A stretch of 64,000 bases of DNA from positions 11,888,707-11,952,706 of the forward strand of contig NC_044291.2 in assembly GCF_004027225.2 (NCBI RefSeq), read 5' to 3'. The translations under genes were made by a program, and so were the position numbers. A model generated the notes under the pieces. It was not told the origin of the DNA. It searched no databases and saw nothing but the letters and a program-made list of their open reading frames with translations. Origin of the DNA: Strigops habroptila (Eukaryota; Chordata; Aves; Psittaciformes; Psittacidae). Shown in pieces: positions 41,601 through 49,170 of the stretch (positions within the stretch are counted from its first letter, which is position 1; every line of letters begins with the position of its first letter).

Positions 41601-44600
41601 AATTGACAGATGCAAATAAACTAACAAACAAAAACCACAAAAAATGAACCAAACAAAAAAACCCCCATAAACCCAAACAAACATCATGAGCATGAAATGA
41701 CTCTACTTTTGGTGAGTTTGGTCAAGAGCTTAACAGCCCAGGCTATAGAAATCTCTCATTTGAGCAGGGGTAAATAAGAGCTTCCATGAGATCATCATGT
41801 GGGCTGGAACTGCCACTTCTATGATCCTGCCTGAAAATCCCTAAAAAACTCAAGTTCTGCAAGGCATTTAGAAACAGCTGCCTCTCCCCACCCTCAAGAA
41901 TGATTTCACATTTATATACCCTCCTCAGCCCAACTCATCCCAAAACACTTGCATGGATCACTTTTCCCACAAAATGGACGTTAGAAAATCTTTCTGCTGT
42001 GACATATAATGTAGAGCCAAGCTGTAAATCATATAACTTAGAATGGTTTGGTTTGGAAGGGACCTTAAAGCTCATCTACTTCTCTGTCAGTTTAAAGCCA
42101 TTCCCCCCTGTCCTGTCCCTACAGGCCCTTATCCAAAGACCCTCTCCAGGTTTCTTGTGGGCCCCTTCAGGTACTGGAAGCTGCTCTAAGGTCTCCCTGG
42201 AGGCTTCTCTTCTCAGTGCTCTTAGCCTATCTTCGTATATGTATCAGACATATATATCTCTCTCTCATATGACATATCATATACATATATTTATAATGCT
42301 ATGTTAAGATGATGTGCTTCATTCTCCAATTTGTTTATAACTGAAGGCAAATCGAGACTGGGATGACAAGCTGGTCCATAATGCCAATACTTGCTTATCT
42401 AACAGTTGCTTTAATGCTTGAAAGCATTTTATTTTAGTTTAGTCTTAAATTGCATAAGAATTAAGAGGGATAATAGACAGCTTTCTTCAACAACACACCT
42501 CAGATTGTCAATTAAGTGTTGATTTCAACACATAGCCTCATCATCAAAGGGATCTTCCAACAGTGGTTGTCCTACAGATGCCACTGCAGCATGTCACAGG
42601 AGCCCTGAATTTAATTCTTGGCATTCTCAACACAGACTTGCCAAAGCAGGATTTGGCTTGGAAATGGGTGTGAAACCTTTCATTAGGGAAACTGCTGCTC
42701 TTTGTTAACAAAGAGGCTGATTGTCTCTCTGTGTTGCATTTGCTTTGGGTATCAGGTAGGAGAACAAAGTGCTATCTTTACTCTGGCTTTTCTTCTGATA
42801 TGCTTCCTGGCTCCTGGAGTAAACAACCATTCACAGGAGCCAAAACCAAACCAGATGGGTTGCTTAAAAGGTGTCTGGTTTTAGACTGAAATCCTGGGAA
42901 TCTGCCAGCTAACCTCAAGAGTGTCATATGCCTGGTTGTGAAATACCAGTCTCCCAAGTTCTCACTGATAATCTGCAAAGTCTTCTATTGCAGAAGCAGC
43001 AGTAGAGGGGAATGGAACTCCTCACAGGCATTTTGCGTAAGAAACTATTTGTAAACCAGCAGAACTGCAATGTTAATGTTTTGTTTCTCACAAATATTAT
43101 TCAGCTCTGCCCAGGACACGCATATAAAATGTAACACTTCCAAAACAAAAGAACTAGAGGTTAAGCAATGTTTTAAACCAGGTGATCCCAAAGTTCTGTC
43201 CAAAAGGGGCCACTTCGTAAAATTTGAGCCTTGGGTGTGCTATCAAAATTCACTGGCAATTCCCATATATTTGGACCGAACTAATCCATGAATTCACACT
43301 TGGTGAAACACATGATTGGGTGCAGGTGCTGAGCAAGCTGCAGAGTAACAGATCCTGTAACGAAGGTGAGATGCTGCATACAAAGCCCCAGACATGGGCA
43401 GTTTGTGAAGCAGCAGCAGGCAGGCACCGAGCTGGGCAGCACTCTGGGCTGATGCTATTCGCAGCTCCACCTTTGCTCACTGCAAATCTCTCCTTGATTC
43501 CTCCAAGCAGGCAGGATTGATAAACACATGACACTGGTTATTGAAATTGCTGCCTTTTTAGTTACATGCTGTTTAGAAAATCCTCCTCTCTCTTACTGCC
43601 TGTTGCACAGAAGATAACTCAGCATTTGGCTAGAAAGGAAGACACTGCCAGCTCCTTGCTGGAAGCCATCACTGTTCAGCATGGCTTAAGCTATATAAAG
43701 TTGCAGGGTTTTAAATAATGCAAAACACTGACCCAGAGTCATCTTCATTCGTAAGAACAAGGCAATGTTTCAGTCACTATTTCTTTTTCCTGCTGCATCC
43801 ACAGAATCCCAGACTGGTTTGGGTTGAAGGGACCTTAAAGCTCATCCAGTTCCAACCCCCTGCCACGGCCAGGGACACCTTCCACTAGAGCAGGTTGCTC
43901 CAAGCCCCTGTGTCCAACCTGGCCTTGAACACTGCCAGGGATGGGGCAGCCACAGCTTCTCTGGGCACCCTGTGCCAGCGCCTCAGCACCCTCATAGGGT
44001 TGGAAGGGATCTTAAAGCTCATCTAGTTCTTTGTCAGTTTAAAGCCATTCCCTCTTGTCCTGTCCTTACAGGCCCTTGTCCAAAGCCCCTGTCCAGTTTT
44101 CTTGTAGGCCTCATTCAGAGCACTTAGTTGCACTTGCAAGAGATGCTGTGACCAGCTGAAGATTTACATGCACAGAGCCAGCCCTGGCACAAGCCTAAAG
44201 CTGCTTCTGGTCTGCTCTTGCTCCAGAGAGGTCAACCTCAAACCTGCACTCCACAGCCCATGGCCATAACGACAAATTGAAGGGAAGGAGAGGAGGATAT
44301 GGATAACTGCGTGGGTTGGAGGAATGACTGGCTCAGAAAGGGCTCAAACTGACTCCCGACTGCTCAGCACAGCTCTGTGAGCACTGAACTCAAGGACTCT
44401 CTGCCTCAGGGCAACTGCGGTTAGAGCTTAAGCAGACAGAAATTCAGCCCTGAGCTATTGCAAGGCCATGCAGGGCCATGCAGGGGCTGGGAGCAGCTCG
44501 GCCACAGCACCCCCCCGGGACCCACCTGTGACCAGGTACCGCTGCGGAAAGGTCTCGTTGCCACAGCTCTCGAAACTGAAGTGGTCCCGCACCTGCTGGA

Positions 44601-44891
44601 AGAGCCGCTCCTCCAGGCCGGGCCCCGCTGCCCGGGCAGCTGGAGGGGGTGAACCGTCAGAGCCGGAGAAACCGGCAACCGGCGCCACCGCCCGGTACCG
44701 TACAGGCTGTACTGCCCAGCCCAGTCCAGCCCCGGTAACGGGGGCCCAGCTCCAGCTCTCCGCAGGCCGGCGGGGGTGTCCCGCCCAGGGAGACTGCTTC
44801 GAGGCCGCGGGGCTCGGCCCGGTCACCTACCGGGAGCGGCAGCGGCCGGCGGCGGACGCAGGAGGAGCAGGAGAGGCAGCAGCATTTCCAT
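23502..44891 (-). CDS. DPP7: Dipeptidyl peptidase 7 (quiescent-cell proline dipeptidase), S28 serine protease, 13 coding exons
   Basis: Secreted/vesicular serine protease that removes N-terminal X-Pro or X-Ala dipeptides at acid pH. Minus-strand exons in transcript order: 44831-44891, 44526-44639, 41454-41593, 40569-40732, 38416-38551, 35469-35550, 33764-33930, 32623-32683, 25305-25423, 25059-25215, 24676-24740, 24238-24308, 23502-23688. All introns are GT-AG and phases close, giving 507 aa (human about 492). A Leu-rich signal peptide (about 1-20) is followed by the S28 fold. Ser160 in GGSYGG, Asp416 in NGDLDPW and His441 in GAHHLDLR match the human triad with a constant offset of two. N-glycosylation sequons NET, NSS, NLT, NVT and NSS are visible. 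Intron 8, 7.2 kb, hosts an opposite-strand Kelch gene. The C-terminus after about residue 475 is not conserved enough to verify. Confidence 0.95.
24238..24308 (-). CDS. DPP7: DPP7 coding exon 12, catalytic His441 (aa 423-446)
   Basis: Bounded by CTTCCAG| and CTCCG|GTAAGT. It encodes the strand leading to GAHHLDLR. No ORF long enough to call spans it, so it was found by motif. Confidence 0.93.
24676..24740 (-). CDS. DPP7: DPP7 coding exon 11, catalytic Asp416 (aa 401-422)
   Basis: Bounded by ATTTCAG| and GGTGG|GTAAGC. It encodes [17 protein letters not shown]; the Asp before Pro-Trp is the triad Asp. Confidence 0.95.
25059..25215 (-). CDS. DPP7: DPP7 coding exon 10 (aa 349-401)
   Basis: Bounded by TCTTAG| and GGAG|GTGAGT. 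It contains the CTEINLTF and NNVTDMFP blocks with two N-glycan sequons and ends at FWGG. Confidence 0.95.
25305..25423 (-). CDS. DPP7: DPP7 coding exon 9 (aa 309-348)
   Basis: Bounded by CTGTCAG| and TACCAG|GTAAAG. It contains [18 protein letters not shown] and AWDYQ, typical of DPP7. Confidence 0.95.
26419..27477 (+). CDS. Kelch gene coding exon 1: BTB, BACK, first Kelch blades (aa 1-353)
   Basis: A single large exon encodes BTB, BACK and the start of the propeller, and ends AATGAG|GTAAGA on a codon boundary. A start two dozen bases upstream at 26386 is possible. Confidence 0.88.
26419..31817 (+). CDS. BTB-BACK-Kelch protein (KLHL family), 4 coding exons, nested in DPP7 intron 8
   Basis: Exons: 26419-27477, 28775-29027, 30153-30313, 31422-31817, joined by GT-AG introns with consistent phase into 622 aa. 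The BTB domain spans about 33-135 ([10 protein letters not shown] opening, H-K-x-V-L-A-S-A-S motif), BACK about 140-245 and a six-bladed Kelch propeller about 285-600. The six GG doublets fall in LLVAGG, FVIGGQ, AVGGG, YISGG, CIGGR and LAGGG. Such proteins usually serve as CUL3 ubiquitin-ligase substrate adaptors. The arrangement and the IRFPL block after BACK most resemble KLHL9/KLHL13/KLHL22-type members, but I cannot name an orthologue. The frame is open upstream; an alternative ATG is at 26386, with a poorer context than the GCC-ATG at 26419. A 5' non-coding exon may exist. ATTAAA at 32004-32009 is a possible poly(A) signal. The gene lies entirely within an intron of DPP7, on the other strand. 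No stop or frameshift suggests decay. Confidence 0.9.
27521..27554. repeat. (GGGA)n tract
   Basis: An uninterrupted run of GGGA/GGAG units starts about 43 bases after the Kelch exon 1 donor; G-rich on the plus strand. Confidence 0.9.
28775..29027 (+). CDS. Kelch gene coding exon 2 (aa 354-438)
   Basis: Bounded by ATCCTAG| and TTTCAG|GTGATA. It continues [11 protein letters not shown], a typical Kelch blade outer strand, through AVGGG to YISG. Confidence 0.9.
30153..30313 (+). CDS. Kelch gene coding exon 3 (aa 438-491)
   Basis: Bounded by CCTTCTAG| and AAAGGA|GTAAGT. It contains [14 protein letters not shown] and IFCIGG, one Kelch blade. Confidence 0.9.
31422..31817 (+). CDS. Kelch gene coding exon 4 and stop (aa 492-622)
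   Basis: Acceptor TTTGCAG|; TAG at 31815-31817. It encodes [13 protein letters not shown] and LYLAGGG blades, then a basic C-terminal tail. Confidence 0.9.
   Translation: MEEWIHVNEMEYYCPGSNQWTTLKLPPFNCCQFSIAAHDATLYLAGGGALQHMQKEDSVFLYNTAGCVWKKASPLPKALVDHASCMIKLPQVNAAGGTGRGTKCFPACRRKKSVFSLFITKEPEFHSASEK
32623..32683 (-). CDS. DPP7: DPP7 coding exon 8 (aa 289-309)
   Basis: Bounded by ATCCAG| and GTTG|GTGAGT. A 61-base exon encoding a short cap helix. The 7.2 kb intron that follows contains the nested Kelch gene. Confidence 0.88.
32826..32931. repeat. G/T-only low-complexity tract
   Basis: About 100 bases almost wholly of G and T, with GGGG, T13 and (GGTT)4 runs, in the DPP7 intron between exons 8 and 9's upstream neighbour; that is intron 7. 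Confidence 0.85.
33764..33930 (-). CDS. DPP7: DPP7 coding exon 7 (aa 233-288)
   Basis: Bounded by TCTGCAG| and AAG|GTGAGT. It encodes the SKS-helical cap with [13 protein letters not shown]. Confidence 0.92.
35469..35550 (-). CDS. DPP7: DPP7 coding exon 6 (aa 206-233)
   Basis: Bounded by CTTCAG| and GGAG|GTAAGG. A small helical-insert exon with one Cys; phase agrees on both sides. Confidence 0.88.
38416..38551 (-). CDS. DPP7: DPP7 coding exon 5 (aa 160-205)
   Basis: Starts with the last base of the Ser160 codon, then [14 protein letters not shown] and an Ala/Ser-rich strand. Donor GCA|GTAAGT. Confidence 0.95.
39336..39730 (-). mobile_element. CR1 LINE, ORF2 linker fragment joined to a 3' end, in DPP7 intron 4
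   Basis: On the minus strand, decayed frames read [15 protein letters not shown], then [18 protein letters not shown] and [12 protein letters not shown], which is the CR1 ORF2 segment between endonuclease and reverse transcriptase. This runs almost directly into a GGTTGGG...CTATGATTCTA CR1 terminus at 39336-39366. The RT domain is missing between them, with at least one frameshift. Confidence 0.75.
40569..40732 (-). CDS. DPP7: DPP7 coding exon 4, up to the catalytic serine (aa 106-160)
   Basis: Bounded by TTTCAG| and GGCAG|GTAAAG. It encodes [10 protein letters not shown] and ends inside the Ser160 codon of the GGSYGG nucleophile elbow (phase 2). Confidence 0.95.
41454..41593 (-). CDS. DPP7: DPP7 coding exon 3 (aa 59-105)
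   Basis: Bounded by TTCTCAG| and GAGCAT|GTGAGT. It contains [10 protein letters not shown] and LVIFAEH, hallmark S28 strands. Confidence 0.95.
42040..42235 (-). mobile_element. CR1 LINE fragment with internal deletion, in DPP7 intron 2
   Basis: In plus-strand reading, GAATGGTTTGGTTTGGAAGG runs to AAAGCTCATCTA and then jumps to GTCAGTTTAAAGCCATTCC, skipping about 190 bases present in the 59.6 kb copy. It is followed by the usual CTGTCCCTACAGGCCC and CTCCAGGTTTC segments. Confidence 0.85.
42236..42301. repeat. AT/CT-rich simple repeat
   Basis: TATATGTATC, CATATATATC and TCTCTCTC units directly abut the CR1 fragment above. Confidence 0.75.
43802..43996 (-). mobile_element. CR1 LINE 3' fragment, DPP7 intron 2
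   Basis: Inverted CR1 tail: CAGAATCCCAGACTGGTTTG through CCAGTTCCAACCCCCTGCCA to CCTCAGCACCCTCAT. It abuts a second CR1 end. Confidence 0.88.
43996..44125 (-). mobile_element. Second CR1 fragment with the same internal deletion
   Basis: AGGGTTGGAAGGGATC, AAAGCTCATCTAG, then a jump to GTCAGTTTAAAGCCATTCC and on to TTGTCCAAAGCCCC. The junction matches the 42.0 kb copy. Confidence 0.82.
44526..44639 (-). CDS. DPP7: DPP7 coding exon 2 (aa 21-59)
   Basis: Bounded by CTCCAG| and ACAG|GTGGG. It encodes the mature N-terminus with VRDHFSFE and a [12 protein letters not shown] block that opens the S28 fold. Confidence 0.92.
44831..44891 (-). CDS. DPP7: DPP7 coding exon 1, signal peptide (aa 1-21)
   Basis: ATG at 44891-44889 with GCC in front. 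It encodes a Leu-rich hydrophobic stretch then Pro/Ala, a typical signal peptide. Donor CCCG|GTAGGT. A second in-frame ATG is two codons on. Confidence 0.88.
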
Positions 44892-44925
44892 GGCAACCAC
44901 CCGCTCTCACCCCCAGCAACTCTCC

Positions 44926-45003
44926 CACGTGGCGACCCTGGCAGCCGGTCACATGATCCCAGCTCTTTCGGCATCACGTGGTGACCCACCGGCCCATCAC
45001 GTG
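44926..45003. promoter_or_regulatory. Cluster of CACGTG / TCACATGA sites upstream of DPP7
   Basis: CACGTG at 44926-44931, TCACATGA at 44950-44957, CACGTG within TCACGTGGTGA at 44975-44980 and CACGTG within TCACGTGG at 44998-45003. All lie 35-112 bases upstream of the DPP7 ATG. These fit E-box, CLEAR or M-box sites bound by TFEB/TFE3/MITF or USF factors. The motifs are directly visible; the factor is inferred. Confidence 0.65.
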
Positions 45004-45331
45004 GCCGTGCCTTGCGGGGTAGTGCCGTGTTGCCTGAGGCTGTGCTGCACGGCAGTGCTGCTGGAGGGTTCGGGCCGGGCGACGCCTCCTGGGCCCCGGG
45101 TTGGGTGTAGGGAGCGGGGCAGGACCCTCAGCATGGGGCCGGGAATGCTAATGCAGGGCAGGGCAGGGCAGTGAGGGGCCTTTGTGCCCCCTCTGCGGGG
45201 CCAGGCAGTGCTTTATCACAGTTCTCTGGTGTGCCGGCTGTGGCAGGCAGCGGTGTGCTGCTGTGCTGACTGACCCTCATGGCTCTGGGCTCGGTGTCGG
45301 GAACCCAGCTTGCAGGGAGGGACAAGGATGT

Positions 45332-46258
45332 TGTAGGCATATAGTTAAAAAAAATGGACCTTGTGTAGACATATGGTTGAAAAATTGGGACTTGTGCTGC
45401 TATAGAAAAGCCTCCTTTTCCAGAGTATAAGGCCTCCTGAAAGGTCCTGATCTGATGACCTGAGAACACTGACTAATTAAGAGAATTGATAGCGTGGGAG
45501 AAGGTTTTGGCCTTGCGTAGGCAGATTAAGAAACAGGGCTAATGAATGTCTTAATTGGGAAAAATTGTCCTTGGAGACTAGTACATCCTGAAAACACATG
45601 GACATCATCAAGATAGGACTTCGATATGTCAGCACAACATGATCAGGGTGTCCTTTAGATGAACCATACTCATTATAATACTAAAAATCACACCTACAGG
45701 TCAAAAGACCATTCCCTGAGCATGCGGAGTAAGGAATCAGTGATGTTGATACCTGTAAAAACGCTCCTACAGTGCTCAATTGTTTAAGTGCCTTGAGGCT
45801 TGCAAACTCAGCTAAAAGTAGCCCGCTCATACCATGGAAACATGTTACAATGTATACATGTGGTTCACAGATAACAGGGCTAGCACAGGCAATCAAGAAG
45901 GACATCTGGCACTGTGGTGTGGAGAAAAAGATGAAGTGACGCGTCTTCCTGTGTGTGAATAACCTGAGGAAGAGAGATGAAGTAACGACCCCCAGGACCA
46001 CCAGAGAAAGTTACCACGCATGCTTAAGTGGGTAGTAACCTATGTCAGTTAGTTCTGGGAAGAAATTATAATATGTATAAGATTCCTGGTAATTATAATG
46101 TATATGTATGAGACAAATGCTTATAAGCAAGAAACCTGTAGGAATCGGCATGCAGGTTTGGTGGAGCAATTCCCTCATGCATCCAGTGCCGTAATAATGC
46201 CTGCTTCTTAATGCTACATTGGTTTTAAGGAGTCTTATTCTCCTGACTTCTGGTGACA
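45332..46258 (+). mobile_element. Solo LTR of an endogenous retrovirus-type element
   Basis: A 927-base AT-richer block begins TGTAGGCATATAG and ends TTCTGGTGACA, so it has TG...CA ends. It is flanked by ATGT at 45328-45331 and at 46259-46262, a candidate 4-base target duplication. A TATA-like TTATAAG is at 46121-46127 and a poly(A)-like TAATAATGCCTGCTT near 46192, about 70 bases apart, as expected for an R region. No gag, pol or env frame is attached. Family assignment is not possible by eye; a 4-base duplication would favour a class I (ERV1-like) element. Confidence 0.6.
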
Positions 46259-48854
46259 ATGTGATTTTACATAAATTAACTGACCAGTCATTAAATGGTG
46301 GGAAGGTTTTGGGGAGTTACTAACCTGAACTGACTTGTATAAATACATCAGTTCTGTATGGCATGGGTGCCAGCTAGTACTGGATACCTACTAGTACTAC
46401 TTTTTGTGCAAACTTGGAATAAACAAACACCTTGGCTCTGAGTGTGAATCAGACATTGCACGCCAGGCAATGGAGCCTGTTCTCAGGACAATGAGGAGGG
46501 TGGGAGCCAGCAAGGCTCAGTGCTGGTGCTATGCTACTGCACCATCCCAGCAAATCTGGGGGGAGCTGCTGGACAGGAGATGGGGTGTCTCCACCTTGGT
46601 CTCACTGCTCCCTTGGGCTCTTTGAATGTCTGCAGCATTTGCCTCCTGGTGTTGAATCAGTGCTTCTCATTGCAAGGACAAATGGTGGCATCTCTGGTGG
46701 TCTCCATTATGTGTTTACATGAGAAGGAAGAGCTGGGAAGAGTGAAAGCCCAGCCAGTGTGCAGAGGCCATGACAGCTTGGCTCAGTACTCAGTGGAGAT
46801 GAGGGAAGTGGGAATATAGCACAGGAGGAAATCAGGGTGAGGATCCATGGTGGGGTTTGTTGGCTTGTGTCCACATCTCCAGTGAGGAGTGGGGGATGAG
46901 GTAGCAGCAGAGGAAAGGAAAATGCCCCTCACTCTTAGTAGGAGGATGTAAGTGTGTGACAAAAGTAGAGCATGTTTCTATGGTGGTGATACACTAGTGG
47001 CCCTGTGGTTGGGCATACTGGAGAGAGAGGGAGCTTACGCTGCTCTTGAGAGCAAGTTGGGAGCAGCATGAAATCATTTAATGGGTAATTTCTGTAAGTT
47101 TTTGCTTCCAGAGGGAGGCCTCAGCAGATACCCCAAAGGGCAGGCCACCCTGAAGGAAAAGGGCAATGGAAAAAGTCGCATTACAAACTGGGTGGGACTA
47201 GACCTGCTGCTATGGCTTTAAGTAAACTCAGCATTCCCTATGATCTAACTTGACCTTATTATGCCAAGGCTGTATAAGCATGCAAAAAAAAAAGGCCTTT
47301 TTTTACTCCAAATGGTCAGTATATTGTCAGCTTATTCAAAATGTTGCAGGCACTTTACGAGATGTCTGTGAATGTCATAGAAATTTATGAAAGAAGGGTT
47401 TTAGCTTACTGAAGACCAAAGGAGTTGTAGTAGGAAGAAGATCTAAAAGATGTCATCATGGCTGGGAAGCTGCAGAAGCAGCATTTTCATATCTACTATT
47501 ACCATCTGCAACCACATAGTGGCCACAGCCACATGAGAGATCAATCTGGTTCAGGTGGTCGCAAGATAAAAGCAGGTGGAAGTCAGATCTAGTCTGTCTC
47601 GGCCTGATGAAAGAACAGCACCAGGCTCCAACCATGAGTGAGCTCTGGCCAGGGCTTCCCTAGGGCTGAGTTTGTTCTCAGGTTCCCACCTGAGGAGGTA
47701 CAGAGGTCGTGCCTACTTAACTGGGTCTTCAGACCTCTTAGTTTAAAATGAGAACTGGTACAAAGAAATTAAACACATTAGCAGGCAAGTATTTGCTTTT
47801 TCAGTGGAGAGAAAAGGCTGGAACTGGTCCTTGGAGTGGATCCTACTTGGGCTCAGGGTGAAGGCTGTGCTACATGCAGCAGGATTAAGATCTTATTTTT
47901 AGACTACTGTTTGTCTAAATTCTGTCCCAAAAAGCTTTGCAGAGTTAGGCTACAAGAAACGCCTCTGAGGTGTGCAATCCATGGCTTTAAGGGAAGAAGG
48001 AAGGATTTGTACTCATTGCCAAGCTTTATGAAGAGGTTAGGGAAATCCTTGAGATGACATGGGCAAAGACATTCAGCCTGGGGTGAGGAAAATGTTCTTC
48101 ACCAAAGCCTTTTGTGTAAACCAATCCTAATAATATAATGCCTTTAAAAAGGCTCTTAGTATCTTCAGAAATGAAAATACTTTAATGGGGCAAAGAGCCA
48201 AAGGCTTTCTAAGATCTGAAAAGAGAAAGAAATGTTCCTCCTCTATCAATAATACTAAACTCCTCCAAAGATACTAACTGAGAAGGCAAGTCCTCCTCTG
48301 GTGGTACTTTAAGACTGTCAGCCCTGGGCAGCTCCAGCTGGACAAGCTCCTTCCAATCTCCCTTGGTCAGATCCTTGGCCTTGGTGGGGTAAAAGAGCAG
48401 GGGGTGCTTGGAGTGGCCTCTGGACCCAAACAGTGCAGTCCTGTATTTCTAGACGGTGGCATATGTAATACGTCCATACATTTAAAATGATGTAAATCTT
48501 TCTGATGTCTGCCCAGGTTAACTGCTTCTAAGTTCCTGTTCTGTGAAAGTGGAGAGATCAGGCACTTGTCCTGTCTGAACAGGGCAGCATGTCTTGCCTA
48601 ATAAACTGTGGCACTGTGCTGCCTTTCCATAGATAATTTTTTGTTGTCTGCGTCAGCTAAAGTACATCTGGTGTAACGGTTCCTTTGTCCTAGCTGTCAG
48701 GATGGAAATGGGGCATTCAAATGTATTGAAAATAGGAAGAGGGGTTAAGCATACAATCAGTTATAAACAGCCTTGCGCATAGTAATTGTGTAACTTCAGT
48801 TTCTCTCTTTGGAAGAAGTAGGATCTAAGCATCTAGCCCTCCCCCCTCCAAAGG
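46259..48854. other. Intergenic, no gene recognised
   Basis: Contains a TATAAATA (about 46337) and AATAAA (46418-46423) pair treated as a finding. Otherwise only short chance ORFs without family motifs. Confidence 0.6.
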
Positions 48855-49170
48855 AAGCCAACAAGAAACCTGGGGAGGGGCTTTGGACAAGGGCCTGTAG
48901 GGACAGGACAAGGGAGAATGGCTTTAACCTGCCAGAGGGGAGGTTGAGATGAGCTCTTAGGCAGAAGTTCTTCCCTGTGAAAGTGGTGAGGCCCTCACAC
49001 AGGTTGCCCAGAGAAGCTGTGGCTGCCCCATCCCTGGCAGTGTTCAAGGCCAGGTTGGACACAGGGGTTTGGAGCAACCTGCTCTAGTGGAAGGTGTCCC
49101 TGCCCGTGGCAGGGGGCTGGAACTGGATGAGCTTTAAGCTCCCTGCCAACACAAACCAGCCTGGGGTTCT
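48855..49170 (+). mobile_element. CR1 LINE 3' fragment
   Basis: Runs from ACCTGGGGAGGGGC and GACAAGGGAGAATGGC through TGGCTGCCCCATCCCTGGCA to CCAGCCTGGGGTTCT; the last about 315 bases of CR1. Confidence 0.9.

Larger units (their letters stand above)
44400..45180 (-). promoter_or_regulatory. DPP7: CpG-island promoter of DPP7
   Basis: A GC- and CpG-rich block covers DPP7 exons 1 and 2 and about 290 bases upstream of the ATG. No TATA box was seen. It contains the E-box cluster listed separately. Nothing downstream reading plus-ward from it looks like a gene, so bidirectionality is unproven. Confidence 0.72.

Noticed and set aside
42236-42301. CRISPR-like or clustered repeat array
   Set aside because: Simple AT/CT dinucleotide repeat with no spacers; the genome is vertebrate.
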